A stretch of 64,000 bases of DNA from Symsagittifera roscoffensis (GCF_963678635.1 NC_087071.1:5905624-5969623), one strand, 5' to 3'; counted from the first letter of the stretch, positions 45,471-57,846 are shown. Notes: generated by a model not told the origin, from the sequence alone. Translations and numbers: made by a program.

Positions 45471-46199
45471 GTAAGGCACGAAACTTTTTTGACAGATAAT
45501 GGTTCAAAACTAAATTTGATTGCCAATTTCTTGTTATTGATTTTATTGACTTTGAGATTGCTGTTTATTGGAATATAGAATGATAATTTGTAAAATGAAA
45601 AGAAAATATGTTTTCGTTGCGTGACCCATTATTCCATGAAGTTTCCCGTAAATTAGTAATATTTTTTTGATTAGTTTTTACTACACTTGTGATAATTTTC
45701 ATAAAACTTAAATTTAAAAAACGCGTGTACCGTTTCTATTTAAGAACAAAAATGGATCATAGACTCCAAGATAATCAGTTTTGCTATTCAACTGTTTTTT
45801 AAGTAGGAATCATTTCCAATTCATGTTTTGCAGAGATAATTTAAGTTTATCTTTAAAAGAATTCAAAACCCTTTCTTCCTTTGCTTGAAAAGAAAGTGAT
45901 CATCAATTGTAGCTTGGCAATCAGAAGGGTTAGACAAAATACCATTTTAGTTCTCTGAAATTGACTATTCAGATAAAATAAAATATAACATTAGTAGGTT
46001 TTGTATGCTCCCATAGTTGTGAGACCTTATCTCGCCTAGAAAAAAAAGCTTCGAACAGTTTCATCTATATGATCTCAGGCGCAGGTAATCACTGAAAATG
46101 CTGAGAAAACCCTAGATGGCAAAATAACTGAACCAGATATAACTAAACGGAATTTTTTTCAACCCCATTCCAAATTGTCCTTTTTTAGGAAATGTAATT
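45471..46199. other. intergenic, no gene seen
   Basis: AT-rich, nothing recognised. Confidence 0.4.
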
Positions 46200-46359
46200 T
46201 GATTCCGCAGCAAGGACTTTCACTTTATTATTGTTTTGTTCTTTAATTTCTTTGATTGTTCCGACAAAGTTTGAACATGTTTGAAGACTTGTCTATGAAA
46301 TCCAGGAACAGATAGACACAAAATTGTGCGCCTATCCAGTGCACAGTTTGGCCTCGTAA
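46200..46359 (+). mobile_element. CATTACGAGG MITE, left-truncated copy
   Basis: TTGATTCCGCAGCAAGGAC to GTGCACAGTTTGGCCTCGTAAG matches 48598-48758. The left inverted end is missing. Confidence 0.6.
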
Positions 46360-48559
46360 GCGAAAACGAGTAGGCCGTACACTCACTTTGCAAAATTAGT
46401 TTCTCGCATTACTCAGTTGATAAATGCAGAAATTCTAATAAGGGGTACCATTACTGATCTAGTAGATTCCGATTCCGAAGGGCAGTATTTGAGATGAGTC
46501 CAAAACGAAACGTTTAGTGACTCAACTGATAATTGGTCATTGTAGTAAATGAATTGAGGTTTCTGGTGGCCACCTAGTAAGAAAAAGATAATTTTATACC
46601 CTTTATTACATATGTACATAAATGTAAACGGAATCCCTAAACAAAATGCGGATTCCGCTCATAATTTGCGGATACTGCAACAGCTTGAATTAAATATACA
46701 CATGACTTATGATTTTTTTTGATGAATCTACGAACTGATCTGGTTTCCGCATATACGATGTCGGATTCCGAACAATAGCCTATTTTTGGAGCAATTTTGA
46801 AAGGTACAGTTTTTTAGGTATTTGGTTTTGGAATTCAAAACAGCAAAGAAGAGCAAAGAAAAGTAGCATTGTTGCAGAATCCTCGACAAATCTGATTTTG
46901 GCCTTTGACAAAATCCGCTTACAAGGCACAGAGTCAGCCGTTTGGCCTCGCAATGAACAGAAGCTAGTTTTTTAAACAAATGTTATTGTCAGTCTATTTG
47001 AAATACTTTTTGTTGTGAAATACGTGGTCGGCATGAACCCGGGTTGACCAAAAATGCGAATCAAACAATTTTCATACATGAAAAAGACTAATCGCGCATT
47101 TTTCATGCATTAACTGCAAGAATGGGCTCTGATTAGTGATTTATCGTAAATGGAAATTGTTTGACTGGTCTTTTTCCATAAACAAAATAATTGATTTTTT
47201 ACATTTTTTTCTCAAAACTTTTTGTTCGTCTTCGTAACCGAACACATGTGACAAAAAACCTTGTTTACTCAAGCGTAGAGTAACTAAAATTTTGACCGTC
47301 GCGCATTAAAATGCATTGTAACTGGCCTGAAATGTATTAAATCTTTCTTACACAAATAAAATAACGATCGAATCAAACTTTTATTTTTTGCCAAAATTTC
47401 TTAACGATGATTGTTTTTAAAATTTGAACTTTAAAATGATCAGATATTGATCAGGGTATACCCAAACATTCCATACAAAAGAAAGGAGTGCTTTTTCTTT
47501 TTTTGAAAAAAAATTATTAAGAAAAAAGCGAAAAAAAAATTCCAATATTAGTGTATCCAGGACTACAATATACACACAAAAAATTAAACTCAGCATGCAG
47601 AATTTTTTTGAAAAACGTTCGCTTGAAATAAAAATCAAATTTAGGGTGGAAAAAACCCAAAAAAATTTTGAGGCCAGTTTCAAAAGTACTTGTTGCTGTC
47701 AAAAAAAGGCTTAGCATACAATTTTCATATACGGAAATTGTAGGATTAGCATTTTTTGACGAATTAATTTTATTAGTACGATACACCAAAGTTTTTGGGG
47801 CCAGCTTCAATTTTTACGGTCTATGGAGGTCAACCCTTGGTAGAAATAGCTTTTATGAGAATGAAACTTGCAGCTGCAACGTGTTTTTTGAGCATTTACC
47901 ATTTTTGCTGCATGGTTTTTAGTTTTGAAGTCAGGTATAGTTTAATTTTGTTGTGACTATTAGAACCAAAACTTGCGTTTTTTGCACTAGACTATCTAGA
48001 ATCATTGAGTTCATAGTAGTGCTTTACCGACGTTTTCAAGATATTTAATTTCAAACGAAAAACTTTATTATTAGTGAAAGAAGACATGTTATTTCACAGA
48101 TTTTTGAGCAAAATAGTCTCTACGGTTGCCGAGCAAATTGCTGTAAATTTGATGATAAAAAGGCTGAGATCCAATTAATAGAACAAACACTTTTCATTTC
48201 AAACAAAAAGAAGTTTTTATTAATGAGTGAGGCTTCATTTTAAACCATGAAAGGCCTGTAGGAGACATAATAATCAATACCAAATAAGGCCCAATTTTTT
48301 GAAAATTGTTTTTTTTTTATTCTGTGACTCTAATACTAATGACTTCGCTGAAGTGATTTGACAGTTCTGTGAATAGTTGAATTTTGTTTGTAGTGGCCAT
48401 TTGTACTGATAATTTGGAGGAAGATCCTTTCGTTACAATACTAATATCTGGCAATCGGATGTGGTTTAAAATTTTTCAAAAAATTTCAACCAATAGTATT
48501 AACTTTTTTTGCGAGTTTTGGAATGTTCTATAAGTATTATTCAGTTTAACAATTTTTGA
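46360..48559. other. intergenic with MITE scraps
   Basis: GCGGATTCCG motifs at 46650-46770 and GTTTGGCCTCGCAATG at 46943-46958 look like another decayed MITE of the same family. Frames at 47417-47922 on both strands overlap and show no domain. Confidence 0.4.
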
Positions 48560-48760
48560 CATTACGAGGTCAATTGGTGCATTTTGTGAATTGTAAGCGG
48601 ATTCCGCAACAAGGACGCTCCCTTTGTTCTTCTTTTTCTCTCAATTTTCCTTCATCGTTTCGACAATGATTTAACATGTTTAAAGATTTGTCTATTGAGT
48701 CCAGGAACGGACAGACACAAAAATTTTTTCCTGTCCAGTGCACAGTTTGGCCTCGTAATG
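48560..48760 (+). mobile_element. MITE with CATTACGAGG ends (most complete copy)
   Basis: 201 bp with inverted ends CATTACGAGGTCAATTGGTGC and CATTACGAGGCCAAACTGTGC. TA lies inside the palindromic TTACGAGG...CCTCGTAA, consistent with TA target use. The interior matches 9577-9768 in reverse. Confidence 0.7.
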
Positions 48761-49142
48761 TGAGTTAAAGCAATAAAAGAACTTTCAAAATTTTCTTCAT
48801 TTAACCAAAGTCTAAGTTAAGTAGAAACTTAAAATGAGATATGAGAGCCGGTTAATGGCTTTTAACCATTATCATTTCCTGGCGATTGAAATTACCTCAA
48901 AAATGAGCTTTTTATTTTTCCTAATTGTAAACACAAAGTCATCGGATTCAAGTATTAGAAGTCATTCAACGGTAATAATCTACATGAAGAATATTATTTC
49001 CCTTACTGAAATTTCTAGTTGAATTCAAATCTGGACATCGAAAATACAAACAAAATCCATATCTGTATGAGTCCTGTAGTATGTCTCTTTTTTCCCTGTA
49101 CATGCCTGAAACAGACATGTACCATACATTTTAATTATGAAA
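48761..49142. other. intergenic, no gene seen
   Basis: AT-rich. The 62-codon frame at 48834-49022 is unremarkable. Confidence 0.35.
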
Positions 49143-50125
49143 AAAAAATCAGATCTTGAGTCAGATATTATCAGGCATGAAGTAAACCTGTACTAGACAT
49201 GTTCATGTCTGAAATTACATGACCAGACCTGAAGCAGACATGATCATACTTGACTTCACATGATAATACCTGGACCAAACATGATCAAGCCTGAAGTTAC
49301 ATGATCAGACCTGAAGCAGGCATGATCATACCTGACTTCACATGATCGTACCTGGACCAGACATGATCAAGTCTGAAGTAACATGATCAGACCTGAAGCA
49401 GACATGATCATACCTGACTTCACATGATCAAACATGGACCAGGCATAATCATGACTGAAATTACATGATCAGACCTGAAGCAGACATATCTTGATGGTAG
49501 TGTGAGACCGGGACAATCCGTGACCCAACTGAAGCAAGCTTCGCTGTTAACTCGAGAAGCAAAAATCAGTTGAATGCTGGTGCCAGGCAATGCCCAGCAT
49601 GCCAGATATTAAGCTGACAAGAACAAATACTACACTTGATCATAGCTAAAAGGCCGAGAATCAATAACAGAAATAAATTATCTTTTTTTCTACTGCCTCA
49701 GACAAAAAGAAACAACAGCTCGGACCATAGAACTGTAAAATTAACCGACTGGATTGGGAGCTAGGTCGCTCCCGAAACAATTCATACAAGATCAAGACAA
49801 ACAGTTAAAAATAGGCAGTCATTATGATTCTTTGTCTTATCAAGACACCCTGCCGACTTATAATTCCATCTTAAAACTACAGTGGACTACATTATAACCA
49901 TATGCGTTTCTGCCGTTACATGGCGCTAAATTTCTTTACTTGATGAGAACTTAAGCAGGAATAGTCAAGTATGAACAGATATAGTCTTGCCTGACCAGTT
50001 ATAGTCATGTCTAGCCAGGTATAGTCTTGTCTGACCAGGTATAGTCATGTCTGGCCAGGTATAGTCATGTCTGTTCAGGTATAGTAATGTCTGACCAGGT
50101 ATAGTCATATCTGACTCAGGTAGAG
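49143..50125. repeat. inverted pair of minisatellites around a unique core
   Basis: Left array, about 49143-49490: 82-bp period (unit starts AGACCTGAAG at 49225, 49307, 49389 and 49471), each built from about 20-bp sub-units such as CAGACATGATCATACCTGAC. Right array, about 49970-50120: 20-bp units CAGGTATAGTCATGTCTGAC, which are the reverse complement of the left sub-units. The core 49500-49965 is less AT-rich and unique. The design matches a foldback element, though I did not find clear outer ends or a target duplication. Confidence 0.6.
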
Positions 50126-50455
50126 TCTGCAAACGGCAGTGTCTGACAACTGAATGATCAAACGTGAAGTTGTGAGAAAAGTTCGGTACGGGTTTCCTGT
50201 TCAATTTACCCGTGTATTCTCTAAAAATTTTACGAAAAGTGTTCGAAGACAGGAATATATGCAAACAAAAATAAGTTAAATTTCGGCTTCAATGAAAATA
50301 GCAAGATAAAGAAAGGGGAAATCAAACGTTAAAGACTCCTTGCAATTCTTTGAACAAGAGATAGACAATCAAAAAAGACAAAAAAAGCTCGTTTGTCTTA
50401 CAACAAAATTATTGGTTTTTTCGATTAGCTATTAATTTGTTCACTAGTAATTATG

Positions 50456-51240
50456 CTAATTATTTTGAGTTAAGACTACGAAAGGAAGAACAAAGAGCAA
50501 TAATGCGTCTCCCGAGAGATTGCCTGCGGTAAAACACTGCGTGCATTGCTTTTTGTATTTTCTAAAATTCCTAATCACTTTAGCCATTATCAAAAAGTCA
50601 GTCGTTACGAAAATGTCTGTCGCTAGGCAGATCTGCAAAGTCACTGAAATCGCCCAATGTTTGGCATCCAAAACGGTTAAAGATTAACGGTGCATAATCT
50701 TTTTTGCAGCACCTTTCTTAACCTGTTTGTACTTCTTCCTCGTACCTTGCTTGACTGTCCACATGCTGTCTCCTTTTGATATATCAACTCTCGGGTCATC
50801 ATCATTGATGGGAATAAATGAAAAGGTGTTGCTTGTGTTGCTATCTTGCTGGTTTTCGAAAACATGATGCAATTCATCAATTGTCAATGAGGTGATGTTA
50901 TTTCGGTTGAATTTGGCAAAGAAAGAAGCCAAGCAGTTTTATCTTTTTCCCCAAAAATCGGAAGCAAAATGTGGTGTTTCTGCAGATCGCATGTTAGAGA
51001 TAATTTGGACGCCGCTCTGATTCAACATTTTCAAAACAATTTTGTCGAACGTTCGAATTCTTCATCCGCTGCCATACTGATGTAGAGTGAATAGCACTTG
51101 GTCCAGTGAATCGTAGATGTGATCATTTGTCTGTTCGCGCTCACATCAATGGTCACTGCGGTGCTCGGAAAGGCCACCCGTTTGACAGGAATAAGTAAAA
51201 AAAAACTAATCATTTGTGATTTTTGACAAAAAGCACACAC
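50456..51240 (-). pseudogene. multi-copy minus-strand gene, copy A (BACK-like?)
   Basis: Three coding blocks. 51240-51030 includes IDVSANRQMITSTIHWTKCY. After a frameshift, 51020-50684 includes NITSLTIDELHHVFENQQ and ends KKGAAKKIMHR at a stop. After this stop the same frame continues to 50456 (AKHWAISVTLQICLATDIF). Compared with copy C, a segment of about 50 residues is missing at DD/DPRVDIS. In copies B and C the helical pattern around NDDVLIFLIVRNWIRFYTNE and DIRFVNSCKYL loosely resembles a BACK domain (found after BTB in ubiquitin-ligase adaptors). This is a guess from spacing only. No copy is intact. Confidence 0.4.
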
Positions 51241-51754
51241 TCAGTGAGCCGAATATTTTTTGTTCAAGACAAACGAATTTTGTCTCCAAACCAATTCAAA
51301 GCCCTCTCATTCGTTTTTTTCGGATTCCTGAATTTCGGATTTTTTAAAAGAAGAATTTAGTTTTTCCTGACTTCAATCGTACGAAAATTTTTCACGACTT
51401 TGAACATAAATTTGAGTAAAAAACAAATTGTGTACAATGTATGACTGATTAGCGTAAAAAATCTAGAAAACGCAAAAGTTTTAATTAACAGACGCAGTTG
51501 GTTGAAAGAAAACGATTTGTTTTTTGTGAAAACGAAAAAAAAATAAGTCAAAAAAGAAAAAAAACGAAATTTTTTTTTTCGATAAAAAAAGATCCTGTCT
51601 CCGAACTAATGAAACCATCGGATAAAACTTTTCAATGATCCCCTGACTATGATTTGGACTCATGATCAGATTTCATTTAAAAAACATAATAAAAATTTAA
51701 CAACCTCTTCTCACCAAAAACTGATGTTTATGCACGTGAAACGGGAAAAACGCA

Positions 51755-51760
51755 TATAAA
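51755..51760 (+). promoter_or_regulatory. TATA box, copy A
   Basis: CGCATATAAATGG, followed within about 20 bp by a CT-rich initiator-like tract (51779-51836). The same arrangement recurs at 54616, 59690 and 60874, so it is probably the core promoter of the plus-strand gene whose last exon is at 52463. Confidence 0.5.
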
Positions 51761-52462
51761 TGGTCTTAAACTCTCGCGCTATCTCTCTCTTTCTCTCTCA
51801 CACACACTCTTTTTCTCTCTCTATCGCTCTCTCCGATACCTTGTGTTAAGAGTTCTAGCCAAACCCATTAAGCGAGAAGGGCAAAAAAGAGGTTGGAGGT
51901 ATTTTTAAAAAGCCTAAGCTGGGATACTCATCCAGCATGAAAACAACAAAGCTTTCATTATACATTGAGGAATACTGAAAATGGTGTCAACAATGAGCAA
52001 TTTTAAAGTAGCAATTTCAATGTTAGTAGCAAAATTTTGTCAACGTTTCCTCAAAGTTGTGTGATCTTTCATAAAATACCTGAGACGAATTAGTTTTGTT
52101 TTGATTCTACGCAAATGAAATCTCTAAAACTCTCGAAAAAACAAGCTTCTGCCTTTATTATTTTAATAGTCTTATCCAATCAAGTTCTGCTTCTGAAGTA
52201 ATTGAGACAAGTAAAAGTAATAGTTTTTTCTTTTTCCTTTTGTTACATTTTTCCTTTTTCATTGGAAAAACACAAAAAACATAATCATATGAAAAATCAG
52301 AAGTTAATTGATAAGAAAAATTAGGACAAAAGTACATCAAGAAAGTCCACACTAAATTGATCGAAACGGACAAAAAGTTTTAACACTGGACTTCGACTGC
52401 TAAAAAAAAGAACATTTCTGATGTCGGGTGTTTGAAAAAAATCCCTTTTTAATGATTTTTAG

Positions 52463-52663
52463 GTGTCTGCTTGCCCGAGTTTGGAAATTCAATGGAGCCA
52501 AAATCCAAGTGAGAATCTCGAAAATGGATCAATCGACAACCGTATTCGAGCAAATTTGGTTCTGGGCGACGTTAAAAGCAATTATGGTCACGAATTTCAA
52601 TGCACCTCCGGTCACACGAAAACTCTCGTATGCAATTTTTTTGCTCTGTATAAGTCAACTTAG
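52463..52663 (+). CDS. last-exon-like frame, copy A (Ig-like?)
   Basis: After the acceptor TTTTTAATGATTTTTAG a frame of 66 codons plus stop opens directly at the AG. The same 67-codon length is conserved in copy B (55313-55513, one internal TGA). Copy D (61738 on) has lost the AG and the frame. The sequence NYGHEFQCTSGHT has the look of an immunoglobulin F strand (G-x-x-F-x-C), with other Cys near each end, but this is weak. TATA box and CT tract lie 0.7 kb upstream. A candidate first exon near 51937 (ATGAAAACAACAAAGC) cannot be confirmed. Confidence 0.4.
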   Translation: MSACPSLEIQWSQNPSENLENGSIDNRIRANLVLGDVKSNYGHEFQCTSGHTKTLVCNFFALYKST

Positions 52664-52699
52664 TCTAAAGAAAATTTTGCAACATCAAGTGTTTTGATG

Positions 52700-53399
52700 C
52701 AATAACCTTGTCGATTTTATTGGGTCTTGGCTTAAGATCGTTTACAGGAATTGTTACTTGGTGACGCATCTTTCTTTAATACTATAATACTACTATAGAC
52801 TCTCCGGTTTGATTTCTGATAATGTGGCTCTCTCGAGAGAATCGTTTAAAGATTTTTGCAGAGAAGCTGACAAATTTTGAATGCGTTTTGCTGATTTTAT
52901 AATTTCTGTCCCTTTCTAATTTGAAGAATTTCAGAAAACGAAATAAACTTTTCAATATTTTTGCTTTCAGTTTTTTTCAATTATTGTTTTCAATTTTTAG
53001 TGGTCTAAGGTGATCTCACTTTTCATAAACTTGGGCATGAAAAAATTTAGTTTAGGAAGGTTAAACTTTAAAAATAGTCAATGTTTTAAGAGCTATTTTA
53101 AAATTTTTTGCAACTCTAAGAAGAACAGTGTAGGCTTGATTGATATAGGCTTCAAATAAACTATGTTCGCTTTTTTACTTTATCTCAATGGCAAACTGAC
53201 TCATTTACACTTGAAAAAGATAACTTGCATGGCGCCAGAGAAAATTTGTTAGGTGTAAAGATCTTATAAGTGCTTACCTTACATTAACGATATGCGTGAC
53301 TAAAACTCATAAAGTATAATGGCAAACCTTAACCTTAAGTCGGCCGAGTTATGGCAAACCATAAACAGAAGTCGGCCGAGTTTAACTATCAACTAGCTA
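52700..53399. other. 3' flank of copy A, no gene seen
   Basis: Homologous to 55550-56220 and 62000-62600. Carries GGCCGAGTTATGGCAAACCATAAAC repeats near its end (53340-53390). Confidence 0.45.
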
Positions 53400-54110
53400 G
53401 ACCTGCAAAGTCACCGAAGTCGCCCAATTTTTGGCATTCAAAACGGTTAAGGATCAACAGTGCATATTCTTTTTTGCAGCACCTTTTTAAACGTGTTTGT
53501 CATTCTTCCTCGTACCTTACATGACTGTCCACATAGGAGTAAAAAAAGTATCCCTTCTGATATATCAGTTCTCGGTTCATAGTTGTCGTTGTCCAGAAAA
53601 GTCAACCTGTCCGAGGGCAAATTCCTTTATTGCTCGTTAGTGTAAGATCTCATCCAATTTCTCACAATCAGGAAGATCAAAACATCATCATTGATGGGAA
53701 TAAATGAAAAGGTGTTGCTTGTGTTGCTATCTTGCTGGTTTTCGAGCACATGATGCAATTCATCAATTGTCAATGAGGTGATGTTATTTTGGTTGAATTC
53801 AGCAAAGAAAGAGGCCAAGCATTTTCACCTTTTTTCCCAAATATCGGAAACAGAATGTTGTGTTTCTGCAGATCGCATGTTAGAGACAGTTAGGACGCCG
53901 CTCTGATTCAACATTTTTAAAATAAATTTGTCGACCTTTCGAATTCTCCATCCGCTACCATACTAATGAAGAGTGAATAGCACTTGGTTCAATGAATCGT
54001 AGAAGTGATCAACCGTCCGTTCGCGTTCACATCATTGGTCGCTACGGTGCTCGGAAAGGCCACCCGTTTGAACGGAATAAGTAAAAAACTAATTAATTTG
54101 TGACTTTCTG
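53400..54110 (-). pseudogene. multi-copy minus-strand gene, copy B
   Basis: The best N-terminal part of the second block (53818-53627: ASFFAEFNQNNITSLTIDE, then VLIFLIVRNWMRSYTNEQ) is followed by a deletion and a stop. The upstream block at 54085-53930 keeps a form of the TIHWTKCY exon with a stop (Trp codon to TGA). The end reads into a TGA where copies A and C have TAA. The copy is clearly decaying. Confidence 0.4.
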
Positions 54111-54615
54111 AGAAAAAGCAAACTCTCAGTGTGAGCTGAATATTTTTTGTTCAAGACAAGTAAATGTTGTCTCCAAATCAAACTAAAACTCTCTCATTCG
54201 ATTTTTTTTTGGATTTCTGGGCAGGGTTTGAACTCAGATTCAATTTTTTCTAAAAGAGTTTAGTTTTTCCTCACTTTAAACGTACGAAATTTTTTCAAGA
54301 CTTTGAACATAAAAAAGAGTAAGAAACAAATTGTGTACAATGTATGACTGATTACCATAAAAAATCCAGAAAATGAAAAAATATCAACCAGAGATGCAGT
54401 TGGTTGAAAGAAAAAGATTTGTTTTTTGTGAAAACGAAAAAAAAAATAAGTGGAAAAAGGAAAAAAAAACAAAGTTTTTCGATAAAAAAAAATCCTGTCT
54501 CCGAACTAATGAAAATATTGGATCAAACTTTTTGATGATCCCCTGACTATGGTTTGGACTCACCAAAAAATGATGTTTAAGCAAGTGAAACTCGATTAAA
54601 ACGTGGAAAAATGCT

Positions 54616-54621
54616 TATAAA
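54616..54621 (+). promoter_or_regulatory. TATA box, copy B
   Basis: TTATAAATGG with a CT tract at 54634-54685 downstream, as in copy A. Confidence 0.45.
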
Positions 54622-55312
54622 TGGTCCTAAACTCTCTCTCTCTCTCTCTCTCCCACTCTCTCTCTCTCCCTCTTTCTCTCTCTCCGGTACCTTCTGTTAA
54701 GAGTTCTGGCCAATCCCATTAAGCGAGAAGGGCAAAAAACGTTGGAGGTATTTAAAAAAAAAGCCTAAACTGTGATAGTCATCCAGCATGAAAACAACAA
54801 AGATTTCATTATACATTAAGGAAATGCTGTCAACAGTGAGCAATTTTGATGTAGCAATTTCAATGTTAGTAGCAAAATTGTGTCAACGTTTCCTTAAAGT
54901 AGTGTGATCTTTCATAAAATACCTGAGACGAATTAGTTTTGTTTTGATTCTACGCAAATGAAATCTGTTAAAGTCTCCAAAAAACAAGGTTCTGCCTTTT
55001 TTATTCTAATAGTCTTATCCAATCAGATTTTGCTTCTGAAGTAATTGAGACAAATAAAAGTAATAGTTTTATTCTTTTCTTTTTCTTTTTGTTATATTTT
55101 TCCTTTTTCATTGGAAAAAACACAAAAACTATATATTCATATGAAAAATCAGAAATGAATAGAAAAGAAAAATTAGGACATACTATATACAAAAATCCAC
55201 ACTAAAACGATCGAAATGGACAAAAAATTTTTGCACTGGACTTCGACTGCTAAAAAATGAACAATTCTGATGTCGGGTGTTTGAAAAAAAAATCCCTTTT
55301 AATGATTTTTAG

Positions 55313-55513
55313 GTGTCTGCTGGCCCGAGTTTAGAAATCCAATCGAGCCAAAATCCAAGTAAGATTCTCGAAAGGGGATCAAATAAAAACGCTAATTGAG
55401 CAAATTTTGTTCTGGGCGACATTAAAAGCAATTATGGTCACGAATTTCATAGCGCCTCCGGTCACACAAAAACTCTCGTATGCAATTTTTCTGCTTTGTA
55501 TAAGTCAACTTAG
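55313..55513 (+). pseudogene. last-exon-like frame, copy B
   Basis: Same acceptor and same 67-codon length as 52463-52663, with many substitutions, no net indel, and one internal TGA. The conserved FQC is changed to FHS. This points to past protein-level constraint followed by decay. Confidence 0.45.
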
Positions 55514-56537
55514 TCTAACAGAAAATTTTGCAACATCAAGTGTTTTGATGCAATAACATTGTCAATTTCATTGGATCTTGGCTTAAGATCGTTTACAGGA
55601 CTTGTTACTTGGTGACGCATCTTTCGTTACTACTATAACACTACTATAGACTCTCTGGTTGATTTGTGATAATTTGGATCTCTCGAGAGAATCGTTTTTA
55701 AAATTTTTGCCGAGAAACTGACACGTTTTGAATGCGTTTTGCTGATTTTTATAATTTTTGACTTTTTCCAATTTGAAGAACTTCAGAAAACGAAATAACC
55801 TTTTCAATATTTTTGCTTTCAGCTTTCAATTATTGTTTTCATTGTTGTTGGTCTAATGTGATCTCATTTTTCATAAAGTTGGGCGTGAAAAAATATAGTG
55901 TAAGAAGGTTAAACTTTAAAAATAGTCAATGTTTTAAGAGCTATTTTAAAACTTTTTGCAACTCTAAGACGAACAGTGTAGGTTTGATTGATATAGCCTT
56001 CAAAAAAACTATTTTCGCAATTTTACTATATCTCAATGGCAAATTGACGCATTTACACTTGAAAGAGATAACTTGCACGACACCAGAGCAAAGTTGTTAG
56101 GTGACCTTTAAGTGCTTACAGCAACGATATGTGTGACTAAAACTCATAAACCATAATGGCAAACCATAAACTTAACTCGGCCGAGTTATGGCAAACCATA
56201 AACTTTAGTTGGCCGAATTTCTCTCAAATTTGTCTCCTAATTAAATGAGTTGAATAAAAATAACGTTACTCAATCATATTCACGCTTCAAAGTGATGCTG
56301 AGTTTTATGATGACTTTTGTGATATTTCTCTATGAAAAGAAACGAATAGCCAGAGTTAGTTCGTAGAAATTTGAAAAAAAACTTGGTTTTTTGTGGTGGT
56401 TTTTAATGATTCAATTAAAAAATCAATATTAGATCCTCTGAGAGAAAATTCTACTATAAAACCACTGATTAAATGCTGAAAACACGACAAGAAGTCACAT
56501 GCTGCATCAAGAATTAGAAGGATTTACCTCGATGCAG

Positions 56538-56795
56538 CTATAATCCGCTTACTTTCTTGAACCTGCCAAACACAACCACCAAAATCAGACAGATCTTTTT
56601 GTAAAAATAACCTTGACAAGCAATATTTTTTGAGAAACGTTGAGTGCTTAGTTCTGCTACCTCTGAGGCCTGAGTTTGCATGTCATCACAAAATAATTGA
56701 ACGATTTGTGCTGCAATCTGCAAGCGAGGCCGTTGAAAATTGTTAAAATTGCTGTTAATTCCTGAAATTTTATCTACTACCTGAAAATTTACCAC
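56538..56795 (-). CDS. possible exon, unknown protein (QIVQLFCDD)
   Basis: Open minus-strand frame preceded by a TTTTCAG / TTTCAG acceptor context. It contains SNFNNFQRPRLQIAAQIVQL and FCDDMQTQASEVAELSTQRF. The copy at 63180-62990 has the same block with stops, so the sequence was duplicated together with the exon at 57147-56977. Helical, no domain recognised. Where the coding part ends is unclear. Confidence 0.35.
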   Translation of the reverse strand: MVNFQVVDKISGINSNFNNFQRPRLQIAAQIVQLFCDDMQTQASEVAELSTQRFSKNIACQGYFYKKICLILVVVFGRFKKVSGL

Positions 56796-56976
56796 CTGAA
56801 ATTAGTGCGAGCATAAGTTCATCAAATGAGTAAAATTTACTATTTTTTGAGTAAACGCAATGAAGAAAAAGAAGAGACGTTGTTTTAAAAAAAAAAATTT
56901 AATGAGTTATTGAAAAAGCTGGTCTGAATTCACAGTGGAGTTCGTTTCTTTATAATGAGAAATTTTGATTTTTTTG

Positions 56977-57690
56977 TTAGTTTTCGTCATCTTCATTTTC
57001 CTTCCGTTTTGATTTGTCTATTATTTCGGGTGCTGCCATTAAATGTTTTAGAATATATCTTCTTGCTGATACTAAAAACTCTCGAGCTAATGCAAGTGCA
57101 TTTCTTGCAAAACCCATAGCCAGAGCGCCGAAGTTGGTATCCCATGTCTGTAATTTCCTGTGAAAAATGGCAGGATTGCTTGAGTATGATAGTAAGACTC
57201 CTATTCTAAATCAGTAAAAGTTTTTATAAGCCGGAAAAAAAACTTTTCGCCCTCCGCAACTATTAAATGTCTTGTGTTTTCTGTTTCTAGATTTTTTGCA
57301 ATGCACTGGCTATAAATCTTACTTGCGTGTGCTCAATGAAAACATTGAGGCTAAAATCACAAAATTAATGGTAAAGAAAACTTTTCTCTAATGTTTGTCT
57401 CAAATATTATTCAGTTTGATCCTTTATTTTGAATTTTAGCTTCAATCAAAAAAAATCTTTTTTCGAAAAAAATTGTACACTTACTTCAATATAAAAACCG
57501 TTCATATATTGTTTTGAACAATTATTGACGGGTTAATTGCTTTTTGATTTAATTTCATCTGAAATTTTGATCTACAACTTAGAGTCTGAAAGAAATGTTT
57601 TCGCTGTTCAAACTTTTTTTCAAATGGTAATGGTTTTAAAACATCTTGGGCAAATTTACTACTGGCTTCATTTCGAAGCCCAGTGATCAA
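56977..57690 (-). CDS. two-exon minus-strand gene end, unknown protein
   Basis: Last exon 57147-56977 follows the acceptor AAATTACAG and codes 56 residues to TAA: TWDTNFGALAMGFARNALAL, then REFLVSARRYIL, then an acidic/basic end. The preceding exon ends at 57485 with a perfect donor GTAAGT and joins in phase 0 (MNGFYIE/TWDTN). Further upstream the coding-looking frame 57690-57502 (RNEASSKFAQDVLKPLPFEK) needs a one-base shift to connect. A truncated duplicate of the last exon lies at 63420-63330 (KAAPELID). The protein looks helical. I do not recognise it. It may be partly decayed. Confidence 0.45.
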
Positions 57691-57846
57691 CACTTAATCG
57701 ACACACTGAAACTTTCCATCCAAAACTGCAGCACTCGAGTAACTTCCTCAAATATCAGTTACTTCCAGTTTAAGAGTAAAAAAGGCACTGTGTAATTTTT
57801 CTTCATGAAGAGAATTTGATTAAGCTTCGGCATAGTTCCTACATTA

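Noticed and set aside
47417-47922. Overlapping ORFs on both strands
   Set aside because: Low-complexity AT-rich frames with no splice sites, motif or paralogue.
49143-50125. CRISPR-like array
   Set aside because: Units are contiguous minisatellites without unique spacers, and the DNA is animal nuclear.
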